Source: Takifugu bimaculatus (lineage: Eukaryota > Chordata > Actinopteri > Tetraodontiformes > Tetraodontidae). Taken from it: a stretch of DNA of 64,000 bases. The DNA lies in the NCBI GenBank assembly GCA_004026145.2, contig CP034975.1:10325418-10389417 (forward strand). The letters are read 5' to 3'. Positions 49,901 through 52,233 of the stretch are shown in pieces. How positions within the stretch are numbered: position 1 is the stretch's first letter; each line of letters begins with the position of its first letter. The notes beneath the pieces were generated by a model. The model was not told where the DNA came from, did no database searches, and saw only the letters and a list, made by a program, of their open reading frames with translations. A program made the position numbers and the translations under genes.

Positions 49901-50059
49901 CGGACTCAAGTATTCAACATTCACAAAAGTCCAGTGCGGTAAATTGGCCGCCTATACACCACAACCGCACTGCGCAACGCGGACACGCGGCTCCGGGGAA
50001 AATTTACTCACCGTCCGCAAAAATTGAATCTCATCTTCACCTTCTACTCCTTCACCCAT
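143..50059 (-). CDS. ryr2: ryr2, ryanodine receptor 2 (5' part, 56 coding exons; continues past base 1)
   Basis: This gene encodes the very large homotetrameric calcium-release channel of the sarcoplasmic/endoplasmic reticulum, which opens during excitation-contraction coupling. The exons listed separately give about 2,675 residues. In order they cover the N-terminal trefoil/MIR domains (1-~395), the first solenoid (~400-640), SPRY1 (~640-850), the first RyR repeat pair (~850-1070), SPRY2 (~1070-1250), SPRY3 (~1380-1560), the junctional solenoid (~1650-2100) and the start of the bridging solenoid. Isoform 2 is chosen over 1 and 3 because many stretches match RYR2 (for example MNNEYIVPMTEET and KGYPDIGWNPVEGERYLDFL) and because mtr lies next door, as in human. 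Teleosts commonly keep two ryr2 copies; the scattered unusual substitutions might suggest the faster-evolving copy, but that is a guess. Every intron is GT-AG. Exon 37 carries a frame-breaking extra base. Confidence 0.96.
1398..1538 (-). CDS. ryr2: ryr2 exon 55
   Basis: Residues 2574-2620 (HYEHCWKYYCLTEGWGNF and LHLTRKLFWGIFDALS). Confidence 0.96.
1668..1758 (-). CDS. ryr2: ryr2 exon 54
   Basis: Residues 2543-2573 (KLRPSMM, RRLVFDVSLLNEH, KMPLK). Confidence 0.95.
2016..2236 (-). CDS. ryr2: ryr2 exon 53
   Basis: Residues 2470-2543 (TDMALALNRYLCTAVLPLL, CAPLFAGTE, SLLHTVYRLSKGC). Confidence 0.96.
2750..2919 (-). CDS. ryr2: ryr2 exon 52
   Basis: Residues 2413-2469 (EPDMSAGFCPDHKAAMVLF and LLEVGFLPDMRAAASL). 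Confidence 0.96.
3028..3148 (-). CDS. ryr2: ryr2 exon 51
   Basis: Residues 2373-2413 (HAGKGEAIRIKAILRSLV and DLVGVISIPF). Confidence 0.96.
3235..3352 (-). CDS. ryr2: ryr2 exon 50
   Basis: Residues 2333-2372. A lysine/glutamate-rich start leads into IGNSIMTFYAALIDLLGR. The TGTGTAG acceptor gives the only frame-compatible join. Confidence 0.93.
4371..4682 (+). mobile_element. probable solo LTR
   Basis: A 312-bp unit starts TGTCAC and ends GTGACA, the TG...CA inverted ends of an LTR. It has an AATAAA at about 4622 and a downstream GT-rich stretch. Flanks are CAGGC and AAGGC, matching in four of five bases, as expected for an aged target duplication. No internal retroelement genes lie next to it. 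It sits in ryr2 intron 49. Confidence 0.5.
5181..5367 (-). CDS. ryr2: ryr2 exon 49
   Basis: Residues 2271-2333 (ESVEENANVVVRLLIRRPE and FGPALRGEGG). The end (SKDRPIPKSGIKKTL) is a flexible linker. Confidence 0.96.
5462..5597 (-). CDS. ryr2: ryr2 exon 48
   Basis: Residues 2226-2271 (YLAGCGLQSCGMLVSKGY and GWNPVEGERYLDFLRF). Confidence 0.96.
5723..5826 (-). CDS. ryr2: ryr2 exon 47
   Basis: Residues 2191-2225 (RGSTPLDVAAASVMDNNE, then LREPDLEK). Confidence 0.96.
6536..6668 (-). CDS. ryr2: ryr2 exon 46
   Basis: Residues 2147-2191 (CCRFLCYFCRISRQNQRA and LSYLLENSSVGL). Confidence 0.96.
6759..6873 (-). CDS. ryr2: ryr2 exon 45
   Basis: Residues 2108-2146 (MNNKVFYQHPNLMRALGM and VMVNVLGGG). Start of the RIH-type bridging solenoid. 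Confidence 0.96.
7057..7202 (-). CDS. ryr2: ryr2 exon 44
   Basis: Residues 2060-2108 (RALPKTYTINSVSIEDT, then MGKEEEKLMIRGLG). Confidence 0.95.
7745..7967 (+). mobile_element. Tc1/mariner-like terminal fragment (family B)
   Basis: The stretch ends in a block with GGAAAAAGTTT, ACCTGGTATTTTAACAG and TTTTTATACCCAC, shared with the copies at 11450-11672 and 59650-59792. It is the right-hand end of a teleost Tc1-like family whose terminal repeat carries the CCTGGCATTTTAACAG block. It lies in ryr2 intron 43. Confidence 0.5.
8105..8232 (-). CDS. ryr2: ryr2 exon 43
   Basis: Residues 2017-2059 (VRWAQESVIEDPELVRAMF and HHQYDGI). The donor GTCAGT was chosen because it keeps both frame and family length. 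Confidence 0.93.
8309..8981 (+). mobile_element. Tc1/mariner-like element remnant with terminal repeats and TA flanks (family A)
   Basis: Ends CACCAATCAG...CTGATTGGTG are inverted over about 25 bp with about five mismatches, and are flanked by TA at 8307-8308 and 8982-8983, the Tc1/mariner target. The inside is a decayed, internally deleted copy of a transposase gene: the parts I recognise are in plus orientation and interrupted by stops. It lies in ryr2 intron 42. Confidence 0.65.
9093..9236. repeat. compound microsatellite (AGAC/GCAG)n then (CA)n
   Basis: Runs of GCAG and ACAG are followed by about 60 bp of CA repeats. Open frames crossing it on both strands (cysteine/valine-rich or threonine/histidine-rich) are artefacts of the repeat. 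Confidence 0.95.
9273..9416 (-). CDS. ryr2: ryr2 exon 42
   Basis: Residues 1969-2017 (DFTIRGRLMSLVEKVAYV, then a lysine-rich end). Confidence 0.93.
9486..9591 (-). CDS. ryr2: ryr2 exon 41
   Basis: Residues 1934-1969 (INMLLNFKDD and QLLDFHVDLMRHC). Junctional solenoid. Confidence 0.94.
9925..10345. repeat. teleost-type interspersed repeat
   Basis: The block containing GAGGCCTTGAGGTTCTCTGG and GGCTGTTCCACAGT through the KGTCCATGAGGGTTG-like part resembles a repeat I know from many teleost genomes. I cannot assign it firmly to a class. It lies in ryr2 intron 40. Confidence 0.5.
10655..10855 (-). CDS. ryr2: ryr2 exon 40
   Basis: Residues 1867-1933 (CDCQVRHRIEALVAFSDGF, LNMSAALTAKKTKEF, RSPPQEQ). 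Confidence 0.96.
11450..11672 (+). mobile_element. Tc1/mariner-like terminal fragment (family B)
   Basis: It contains GGTGTGCAAATCTATGCAAC, GTCACATTAAAGGTTATAAA and ACCTGGCATTTTAACAGG followed by TTTTATATTCACTGT, the right end of the same family as 57669-59792. It lies in ryr2 intron 39, close to exon 39. Confidence 0.6.
11754..12403 (-). CDS. ryr2: ryr2 exon 39 (long exon, junctional solenoid)
   Basis: Residues 1650-1866, the longest exon here (650 nt). It contains YYDLLIDIHLNSYTTARL, MNNEYIVPMTEET, HGLPGIGLSTSLRPRM and LLQMKLPEPVKLQ. Between SSPSF and YSPEFPLDI it carries a cysteine/tryptophan-containing stretch (CGQWLCGHSKDKPGLEES) about 12 residues longer than in mammals. The acidic segment before LLQMKLPEP corresponds to the variable region of RyRs and is short. 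Confidence 0.95.
12651..12826 (-). CDS. ryr2: ryr2 exon 38
   Basis: Residues 1591-1650 (SVDILELSEQ and CALGNNRVAHALCSH). The acceptor is CAAG rather than the commoner CAG or TAG. Confidence 0.95.
13195..13290 (-). CDS. ryr2: ryr2 exon 37, frameshifted
   Basis: This exon is 96 nt long, but the phases of exons 36 and 38 need 95. It starts in frame as VTVYRVSERH, then an extra base at about 13260 shifts the frame and gives TAA seven codons later. Reading resumes correctly in the next frame as GWLVKCNEPLQFMSLHIPEEN, split here at LQF/MSL, followed by a good donor. The flanking splice sites look normal. The extra base sits in a CTGG-CTGG-CTGG repeat on the minus strand, a place prone to slippage or base-calling error. 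Confidence 0.9.
13654..13785 (-). CDS. ryr2: ryr2 exon 36
   Basis: Residues 1516-1559 (MPLSAGLFKSERKN and CPPRLHVQC). Confidence 0.95.
14371..14457 (-). CDS. ryr2: ryr2 exon 35 (SPRY3)
   Basis: Residues 1487-1515 (TKLFPAVFARATSPNVFQ). Confidence 0.96.
14520..14690 (+). mobile_element. LINE endonuclease-domain scrap
   Basis: One frame reads TEGGELCIHIHNGWITNN, then DTVTIGGS, like the endonuclease part of L2-type LINE ORF2. It is short and broken by frameshifts. It lies in ryr2 intron 34. Confidence 0.5.
15379..15416. repeat. (TA)n microsatellite
   Basis: About 19 uninterrupted TA units in ryr2 intron 34. Confidence 0.95.
15527..15686 (-). CDS. ryr2: ryr2 exon 34 (SPRY3)
   Basis: Residues 1433-1486 (CSNCYMVWAGES, NNNGLEIGC, LLTFTANGKELS). 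Confidence 0.96.
15761..15921 (-). CDS. ryr2: ryr2 exon 33 (SPRY3)
   Basis: Residues 1380-1433 (YSVRVFPGQEPNNVWVGW and TVTLGDEKGKVH). Confidence 0.96.
15999..16107 (-). CDS. ryr2: ryr2 exon 32
   Basis: Residues 1343-1379. A polar linker with little sequence conservation, kept because splice sites and phases fit exactly and it leads into exon 33. Confidence 0.85.
16472..16572 (-). CDS. ryr2: ryr2 exon 31 (divergent region)
   Basis: Residues 1310-1343. An acidic start (DLDDFETVSDFE) is followed by EFNNHKDYNQEKPPKPKQ. It lacks about 20 residues present in the mammalian exon. Confidence 0.92.
16630..17320 (+). mobile_element. Tc1/mariner-like transposase remnant (family A)
   Basis: Plus-strand blocks such as CTTTCATGC, GGAAAACCTTGGGTCCTATC, TTCAGCAGGATAATGTGTCA and TTGGTTCAGGAATGGTTTGA follow the order of the catalytic part of a Tc1/mariner transposase gene. 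AACATTATGACCACTTACAG at the left resembles the terminal part of the 8309-8981 copy. The frame is broken many times. It lies in ryr2 intron 30. Confidence 0.6.
17779..18115 (+). mobile_element. L2-like LINE 3' end with (GATT)n tail
   Basis: It contains CCGGCCATCAGCAGGAGGG, GGAGTTTTTCCTTGCCACTG and GCTATATAAATAAAGATTG and ends in about four ATTG units. This is the common 3' end of teleost L2-type elements. Related copies are at 28904-29080 (opposite strand) and 60240-60365. Confidence 0.7.
18350..18710 (-). pseudogene. unidentified minus-strand coding-like stretch
   Basis: Two overlapping minus-strand frames look protein-like. One (from 18709) reads EQEDILQMLNENVNVSQNQV and LLLDLSQMVSEPSYKCCPG. 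The other (to about 18351) ends in NSTGLEWPDCWSKDKIR just before a GTAATT that could be a donor. WPDCWSKDKIR is weakly like the start of a Myb/SANT-type DNA-binding helix found in transposon-derived proteins. I do not recognise the family. It lies in ryr2 intron 30 on the same strand. Confidence 0.25.
18716..19645. other. ryr2 intron 30, rest
   Basis: AT-rich intron sequence with a short TC-rich run near 19408-19440. I see no gene or recognised repeat. Confidence 0.6.
19646..19822 (-). CDS. ryr2: ryr2 exon 30
   Basis: Residues 1251-1309 (VTRVDGTTESCPCLRVTQ and FYRLSMPIEC). The tail enters the poorly conserved divergent region between SPRY2 and SPRY3. Confidence 0.95.
19912..20120 (-). CDS. 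ryr2: ryr2 exon 29 (end of SPRY2)
   Basis: Residues 1181-1250 (FTICGLQEGYEPFAVN and SKRLPQFVP). Confidence 0.96.
20121..20740. other. ryr2 intron 28, no feature
   Basis: AT-rich, nothing recognised. The 197-residue open frame near 19864-20457 only runs from exon 29 into this intron. Confidence 0.6.
20741..20915 (-). CDS. ryr2: ryr2 exon 28 (SPRY2)
   Basis: Residues 1123-1181 (RWHQGNEHYGRVWQAGDVV and MMFTLNGEVLLDD). Confidence 0.96.
20996..21100 (-). CDS. ryr2: ryr2 exon 27 (SPR​Y2)
   Basis: Residues 1088-1122 (MRVGWARPGCLPDQDLGSD, then FDGFK). Confidence 0.96.
21357..21460 (-). CDS. ryr2: ryr2 exon 26 (start of SPRY2)
   Basis: Residues 1053-1087 (ERFRIFRAEKTYSV and WYFEL). Confidence 0.95.
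21553..21700 (-). CDS. ryr2: ryr2 exon 25
   Basis: Residues 1004-1053 (RRNPRLVPYILLDERTKKS and LLGYGYNLEAPD). Confidence 0.96.
22059..22218 (-). CDS. ryr2: ryr2 exon 24 (RyR repeat 2)
   Basis: Residues 950-1003 (YRPAPLDLSHIKLT, DKLAENAHNAWAKDR, QGWTYGIQQ). Confidence 0.96.
22354..22437 (-). CDS. ryr2: ryr2 exon 23
   Basis: Residues 922-950 (TLLALGCHVGL). The second half, VKTVKTLDLPK, is more divergent. Confidence 0.92.
22438..24382. other. ryr2 introns 21-22 around exon 22, no feature
   Basis: Apart from exon 22 (23277-23380) these introns hold no recognised gene, RNA or repeat. Confidence 0.55.
23277..23380 (-). CDS. ryr2: ryr2 exon 22
   Basis: Residues 888-922 (KRQHPCLVEFSKLPDQ and YNLQMSQETL). 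RyR repeat 1. Confidence 0.94.
24383..24487 (-). CDS. ryr2: ryr2 exon 21 (RyR repeat 1)
   Basis: Residues 853-887 (LERIREKLAENIHELW, then ELGWTYG). It is the first RyR repeat signature. Confidence 0.96.
25123..25327 (-). CDS. ryr2: ryr2 exon 20 (end of SPRY1)
   Basis: Residues 784-852 (RFLLGGRHGEFKFLPP, AVLPRERLK, FTPTPVDTSQ). Confidence 0.96.
25328..27140. other. ryr2 intron 19, unidentified sequence
   Basis: 1.8 kb. The part at about 25590-25870 is pyrimidine-rich and looks like an old repeat, and the part at about 26080-27000 has a less AT-rich texture than other introns. I cannot match either to a family. Short open frames on both strands show no domain. Confidence 0.4.
27141..27333 (-). 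CDS. ryr2: ryr2 exon 19 (SPRY1)
   Basis: Residues 720-784 (SVPSISFRINGQPVQGMF and FFPVVSFSAG). Confidence 0.96.
27407..27648 (-). CDS. ryr2: ryr2 exon 18 (SPRY1)
   Basis: Residues 639-720. It opens the first SPRY domain with GSAQYKKWYYEVVVDH, THLRVGW and GGNGVGDDLYSYGFDG. Confidence 0.96.
27835..27960. repeat. complex trinucleotide microsatellite (AAC/AAT/ATC)n
   Basis: Successive CAA, ATA/AAT and ATC runs. Poly-isoleucine or poly-methionine open frames over it are artefacts. Confidence 0.95.
28361..28494 (-). CDS. ryr2: ryr2 exon 17
   Basis: Residues 595-639 (VLEVLCSLCVCHGVAVRSN, then DNLLPGRGLLLQT). Confidence 0.95.
28627..28900 (+). mobile_element. LINE fragment
   Basis: The plus-strand frame reads EEFLQLSNRKSPNVLMMAQK and GGSPLPLLYKIYLSCLLG, similar to a segment of fish LINE ORFs. 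It ends where the inverted L2-like tail begins. Confidence 0.4.
28904..29080 (-). mobile_element. L2-like LINE 3' end, inverted
   Basis: It begins with about four TCAAA units, then AATCTTTATTTATATAGCGC and CCTTGAAAC-type sequence, the reverse complement of the 17779-18115 family. It lies in ryr2 intron 16 in the gene's own sense. Confidence 0.7.
29085..29215 (+). repeat. interspersed repeat 3' end
   Basis: TACTGAACACCAAATTGCTG-type sequence followed by GTAAAGCACGTTGAGTGGTC and a TATAGTGCCTTTACCATTT end, a form seen across teleost genomes. Class uncertain. Confidence 0.45.
29847..29965 (-). CDS. ryr2: ryr2 exon 16
   Basis: Residues 555-594 (ESPEALNIIKEEHITS and SLLDKHGRNHK). RIH-type solenoid. 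Confidence 0.96.
29966..31138. other. ryr2 intron 15
   Basis: No gene recognised. The 30200-30500 part is less AT-rich and carries overlapping short frames on both strands without a recognisable domain. Confidence 0.5.
31139..31234 (-). CDS. ryr2: ryr2 exon 15
   Basis: Residues 523-555 (LIRGNRKNCAQF and LDWLISRLERLEASS). Confidence 0.95.
31430..32335 (+). mobile_element. LINE 3' part with tail (5'-truncated, dead)
   Basis: The plus-strand reading includes VEEYKYLGVHLNNKLDW, then FFY/AVVCWSCGSS, GERRMLAKLTSIMDTPSHPL and RCKKERYRRSFIPTAVGLHN. This is the C-terminal region of a fish non-LTR reverse transcriptase. After the stop comes a 3' UTR ending CCCCGATGTGGGATCAATAA and a TTATC-repeat tail. 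A frameshift near 31605-31615 and an internal 115-bp tandem duplication show it is inactive. It lies in ryr2 intron 14. Confidence 0.75.
31669..31898 (+). repeat. 115-bp tandem duplication inside the LINE
   Basis: The block AGAGGGACAGGAAGAGACTC... to ...AAGCTGACATC occurs at 31669-31783 and again at 31784-31898 with only a few differences. The unit is not a multiple of three. Confidence 0.9.
32336..33640. other. ryr2 intron 14, rest
   Basis: No gene or recognised repeat in this 1.3-kb part. Confidence 0.5.
33641..33676. repeat. (GT)n microsatellite
   Basis: An interrupted GT run immediately downstream of ryr2 exon 14 (in transcription order). Confidence 0.9.
33686..33821 (-). CDS. ryr2: ryr2 exon 14
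   Basis: Residues 478-523 (LVLECIDHLHLYSNAAQF). The donor GTACATG leaves a phase-1 G that completes alanine in the next exon. Confidence 0.93.
33893..33946. repeat. (ACAG)n/(CA)n microsatellite
   Basis: GACA units followed by CA repeats. Confidence 0.9.
34276..35400 (+). mobile_element. hAT-type DNA transposon, internally deleted, with 8-bp target duplication
   Basis: A 1,125-bp element is flanked by exact 8-bp repeats TTCTAGTC (34268-34275 and 35401-35408), the duplication length of hAT transposons. The ends are imperfect inverted repeats sharing GTGTCAA and CTCA. The 5' part holds a plus-strand transposase start (34554-34778, then after a stop 34785-34930). It is related to the hAT transposase domesticated in mammals as GTF2IRD2, with AKRNVDSENRAFQNRW, GKPVCLICG and RPFTEGEFLKNCMLKVCD. 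The finger keeps C-x2-C, but the expected histidine pair reads Q and Y. The rest of the transposase is missing. It lies in ryr2 intron 13. Confidence 0.8.
35562..35745 (-). CDS. ryr2: ryr2 exon 13
   Basis: Residues 416-477. It contains LQDLIGYFQPP and HLRALKNRQNLFQEE, both RYR2-typical. This is N-terminal solenoid. Confidence 0.96.
36558..36679 (-). CDS. ryr2: ryr2 exon 12
   Basis: Residues 376-416 (HHEGHMDDGLTLSRSQ). The end, VFNIFIK, is less conserved. It is the start of the first solenoid. Confidence 0.94.
36680..37244. other. ryr2 intron 11, first part
   Basis: No gene or repeat recognised. Confidence 0.5.
37245..37420 (+). mobile_element. LINE reverse-transcriptase C-terminal scrap
   Basis: Plus-strand sequence corresponds to the LQLIQ...LHWLPV...FKALLLV...K-L-GLG pattern of L2-type ORF2 (AGACTTCAGCTCATCCAAAG through ACTTCATGGACTAAGCCAGT). 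Frames are broken. Confidence 0.55.
37825..37989 (-). CDS. ryr2: ryr2 exon 11 (MIR domain)
   Basis: Residues 321-375. It contains IKYGDSVCYIQHV followed by FSCQWLTYQ, where relatives carry DTGLWLTYQ. The length equals that of mammalian exons (55 codons). Confidence 0.95.
38182..38338 (-). CDS. ryr2: ryr2 exon 10 (MIR domain)
   Basis: Residues 268-320. It contains WSGSHIRWGQPFRLRHV and DKEKADIKSTVF. Very close to RYR2. Confidence 0.96.
38936..39006. repeat. three copies of a 22-bp tandem unit
   Basis: The unit TTCTGTGTTCCCTCCCAAA is repeated three times with small changes in ryr2 intron 9. Confidence 0.8.
39828..39902 (-). CDS. ryr2: ryr2 exon 9 (MIR domain)
   Basis: Residues 243-268 (YEGGAVSSHARSLWKLE). 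The donor GTGAGT at 39827 was chosen over a site two bases upstream because only it keeps frame with exon 10. Confidence 0.94.
40701..40797 (-). CDS. ryr2: ryr2 exon 8 (MIR domain)
   Basis: Residues 211-243 (FLIGGDVLRLLYGHMDECLT). The first histidine of the usual HGHMDE motif is a tyrosine here. Confidence 0.94.
41776..41875 (-). CDS. ryr2: ryr2 exon 7
   Basis: Residues 178-211 (HLSYGIGSFHVDAAFQQT). It covers the end of trefoil A and the link to domain B. Confidence 0.94.
42587..42699 (-). CDS. ryr2: ryr2 exon 6
   Basis: Residues 140-177. It contains EACWWTIHPASKQRSEGEK and GDDLILVS, and closes domain A. Confidence 0.95.
43208..43286 (-). CDS. ryr2: ryr2 exon 5
   Basis: Residues 114-140, ending in phase 1. 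It contains CCLSTSRSSTDKLAFDVG. This is trefoil domain A. Confidence 0.95.
43757..43822 (-). CDS. ryr2: ryr2 exon 4 (shortened loop)
   Basis: Residues 92-113. It reads TVA then HRTLLYGHAVLLRHSYSGM. The usual QGGG run before HRTLL is absent, leaving 22 codons where mammals have 25. A polypyrimidine-rich CATCAG acceptor lies directly upstream. Confidence 0.92.
43823..44671. other. ryr2 intron 3, no feature
   Basis: I looked here for the small extra exon that mammalian RYR2 has between these exons (about 12 residues, KWKFMMK type) and saw no match. Confidence 0.5.
44672..44776 (-). CDS. ryr2: ryr2 exon 3
   Basis: Residues 57-91, 35 codons. It carries NVPPDLSICAFVLEQ and SVRALQE. The last nine residues, ASREEKVEG, differ from the mammalian sequence. 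This exon position is a known deletion hotspot in human RYR2 arrhythmia disease. Confidence 0.94.
45560..46420 (-). mobile_element. Tc1/mariner-like transposase remnant (family C)
   Basis: Blocks such as CCCAGATCTGTCTGTCGC, GACAGGCGTGTGCCTTAAAA and GGGTGAATACTTATGTTCAT occur in the order of the left part of a Tc1-type gene read on the minus strand. Many stops. It lies in ryr2 intron 2. Confidence 0.55.
46937..47056 (-). CDS. ryr2: ryr2 exon 2
   Basis: Residues 17-56, phase 0 at both ends. It begins DDEVVLQC, contains CLAAEGFGNRLCFLES and ends ISNSK. This is the first part of trefoil domain A. Confidence 0.96.
47105..47345 (+). mobile_element. L1-like LINE reverse-transcriptase scrap
   Basis: The reading contains DAEKAFDSV (RT motif A type), then IKINGGLSSTISWEQGCLQG and CLLSPILFVLFIEQ (motif B region, R/LQGCPLSP type). 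Broken frame. It lies in ryr2 intron 1 next to exon 2. Confidence 0.6.
47400..47990. repeat. possible Penelope-like repeat pieces in inverted pair
   Basis: AACTGAAGAAGCGTCTTGGA at about 47741 (plus) and the same kind of block read on the minus strand at about 47880-47985 (GAAGAAGTGTATTGGATAGG, GACGTCCAGTTGAATTCTCC) form an inverted pair. The motif is common in teleost repeats. Family assignment is uncertain. Confidence 0.35.
47991..49589. other. ryr2 intron 1, rest
   Basis: AT-rich. A short inverted repeat (AGCTTCTTCTCA at about 48389, TGAGAAGAAGCT at about 48449) and a 21-bp direct repeat (ACAGGTTTCCTATATACATT) lie at 48388-48490. Nothing else recognised. Confidence 0.5.
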
Positions 50060-50190
50060 GGTTCCCCCGATATCGTTGGTGCAGGATCTTTTCTCTTTTT
50101 TTTGCGTAGCGCATCCAGTACGCAGTAGCCTCGCGCGCGTATGGGACGCGCGAATACAGGAGGCTGGCGCGTGCTCGCTGTGGGAGGAGC
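49590..50190 (-). promoter_or_regulatory. ryr2: CpG-rich region over ryr2 exon 1 (likely promoter and 5' UTR)
   Basis: CG dinucleotides are dense here (for example around 49790-49820, 49960-50000 and 50125-50170), in contrast to the CpG-poor, AT-rich surroundings. The stretch covers the start codon and the bases upstream of it on the minus strand. I see no convincing TATA box. The transcription start cannot be placed from sequence alone. Confidence 0.55.
50012..50059 (-). CDS. ryr2: ryr2 exon 1 (start codon)
   Basis: Residues 1-16 (MGEGVEGEDEIQFLRT). The ATG at 50057-50059 sits in AACCATGG, with A at -3 and G at +4. The MGEG...GEDEIQFLRT start is the family N terminus. The donor is GTGAGT. 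Confidence 0.95.
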
Positions 50191-50479
50191 TGCCCATGTG
50201 TGACGGAAAACAGTTTGACCGAGATTGATAAAACTTTTCAAATAAATTTACAAAGCATATTTAGGGTTCAGCGCCGTGCTTCGCCAAATAAAACTATCTA
50301 GCTAATCAATGCCAAATTATATCACGTTTTTAAGGACCAACTGTTGTGGGTTACATTACATTCGACTTCACAAAAAAATGATTTTGCCTTCCTTACCCAA
50401 ACCATCTTAAAATCATTAATAATCATTAGAAACAATCGTTGCACCCTGGTTTACCTCCAAACTCCACTTGGTGAAATCA

Positions 50480-50715
50480 AAGAAGTGAAAGCTGGAACGG
50501 CTCTGCATAGAATCTGGGGATTTAGCACACCATCAGACAATATATTTGCATATGTAGAGCTGGATAATAACGACAATCTCTTCACCCTGACCCATTGCCT
50601 TACAGACAATAAATCCTGGATAACAAACTGTTTTCAGCTCAACTGCAGTAAGTCCCGCACCTTAATCACTGGGCCAGAATCTGTTACTATTTCCACCCAT
50701 AGCAGCCCTTGACCT
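50480..50715 (+). mobile_element. LINE C-terminal scrap
   Basis: The plus frame reads CLTDNKSWITNCFQLNCSKS then LITGPES, the KSWM-x-NFLQLN-x-SKTE-x-LLIGP pattern of L2-type ORF2. It lies in the ryr2-mtr spacer. Confidence 0.5.
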
Positions 50716-50806
50716 GCATTGTGTATGGCCATGGTCTGCTGAAATCCATCAATGCTGGAAAAAGTGGTGGGTGTTGATAGAGCCCTAGATACAAACTCCA
50801 AAGTAG

Positions 50807-51052
50807 GCCTCCAACACCTGCCTCCCCCCAAGGTCTTTTTCATCCCGCAAATGCTGCGAACACACTACAGAGTTGTCTGCTACAGAAGAGCAGATCAAGC
50901 AATATCTGAGAGGCCAAGCCCCTGATGAAGGGGTGTTGGAGCCTGTCTGGTCAGTTGGCCCTATCTTCCCTCCTTCCCTGATTGAAGTACTGTCAGGGGA
51001 AGAGGAATTAGCAGACTCTCTTGAAAAGGAGGCAGATGATGTCAATGAGTAA
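50807..51052 (+). pseudogene. unidentified open stretch (82 codons, no ATG)
   Basis: Open from 50807 to TAA at 51050-51052. It has a cysteine-containing start (SSRKCCEHTTELSATEEQIK) and an acidic end (SGEEELADSLEKEADDVNE). The composition is protein-like, but I recognise no domain. TAG lies directly before 50807, so an AG acceptor there is possible. It may be a further piece of a transposon next to the LINE scrap. Confidence 0.25.
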
Positions 51053-51589
51053 GAAGAGAGAGAGATATAGGAATGCATTTTAGGGCATAAAACATAAGAG
51101 ATATATAAAATGTTTTCACTCTCTAGAATTCATTGTGTTTATATGTCTGAGAATGGTTCAACTGTGTAGGTTGATAGCTTCATTAGCTGAACTAATATCC
51201 TTTTTATATTCTCAATTTTGCATTTGGGACAGGTGTAGTACAGGGTTAAAAATAAACCCCATGGGATGTTGTTTTATCCTTCTATCTGTCAGAATCTTAA
51301 AATATACACACACAGGATTAAGAAAAAAAGATGAATGATGCAAATATCAGACTGCATAGACCTTTGTTCAGAACAAAATAATGTAAGAATGAATTGTAGA
51401 AAGAGACTGATTGGGGTCAGTATTCAGAGCTATAGTCAGAATCCAAATGGAAAAAGTAGATCACAGGCTGATACAACTTCCTTGCCTACATGTGTCTGTG
51501 CGCACAGCCTATGAGATCTGAATGTGCTCCTAATGACACATTCGATGTTCCTCCCCTCTCCTTTAGTGTGTGATGCTGCAGAAGTGGAT

Positions 51590-51700
51590 GTAACGATACT
51601 AAAGTTGCTCAGCTGGATTCACGTTCATCATCCAGGACTGACCACCGCCAAACTGGTCATAATGGTATTGACAAACTAGGAACAGCAGAACATTGTTTTT
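51590..51700 (-). mobile_element. Tc1/mariner-like scrap (family D)
   Basis: The minus frame reads YHYDQFGGGQSWMM, like the DRFGGGSVMVWGG block of Tc1-type transposases. It is probably related to the remnant at 52465-53060. Confidence 0.4.
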
Positions 51701-51896
51701 GGTTTTAAAATATTAAATTATGCAACATTTTCAAGGCTTTTCTTCACTTCACTAAGTCTAACTTTAAAAATGAAGAAAAGTTACTTTATCTAGTAATTAT
51801 TTTGAATACCTGACTGGTTCTAAGATCCTTTAAAAATATTGACAAAAAGAAGTACTTGTGGTTTGGGTTAATTCATTATTTTTGTGATATAGCATC

Positions 51897-51902
51897 TTTA
51901 TT
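51897..51902 (-). terminator. candidate polyadenylation signal for mtr
   Basis: AATAAA on the minus strand, about 236 nt after the mtr stop and followed by AT-rich sequence. It is the first canonical hexamer I noticed in the spacer. Use is not proven. Confidence 0.35.
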
Positions 51903-52137
51903 TTCAAAAAATTTCTCCAATGTATAAGATCTGATATAAAACTCACGTCTGTCTTTAATAAACAATTTTAAGTGACAAAATTGTTGTCTTAGAAAACAGG
52001 GCTGATTTTTTTAAAAAAGCCTAAAATATATAAAGTTGCAGAATATAAAATTTACATGAAATCCAGTTTTTCTTTTTTGCTATAAATCTAAGAAAAGTTT
52101 TTGAATCTGTGCTGTAAACTGCAACAGACCAGAACAT

Positions 52138-52233
52138 CTATACTCTCTCCTCAGTATCATAACCCAAAATGGGAGCCAGCCACCGCTCTGCCTCCTCCAC
52201 CTTCATATTCTTCCTCTTGGAGTAGTCATCCAC
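52138..52233 (-). CDS. mtr: mtr last exon with stop codon
   Basis: 31 codons then TAG at 52138-52140. It carries YSKRKNMKVEEAERWLAPIL, then GYDTEERV. It ends a few residues past the GYDTD end of the human protein. Confidence 0.96.
   Translation of the reverse strand: MDDYSKRKNMKVEEAERWLAPILGYDTEERV

Larger units (their letters stand above)
50060..52137. other. mtr-ryr2 intergenic spacer
   Basis: About 2.08 kb separates the mtr stop codon from the ryr2 start codon. It must hold the mtr 3' UTR and the ryr2 promoter and 5' UTR. It also contains a LINE scrap, an unexplained open stretch and a Tc1-like scrap, listed separately. No other gene was recognised. Confidence 0.8.
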
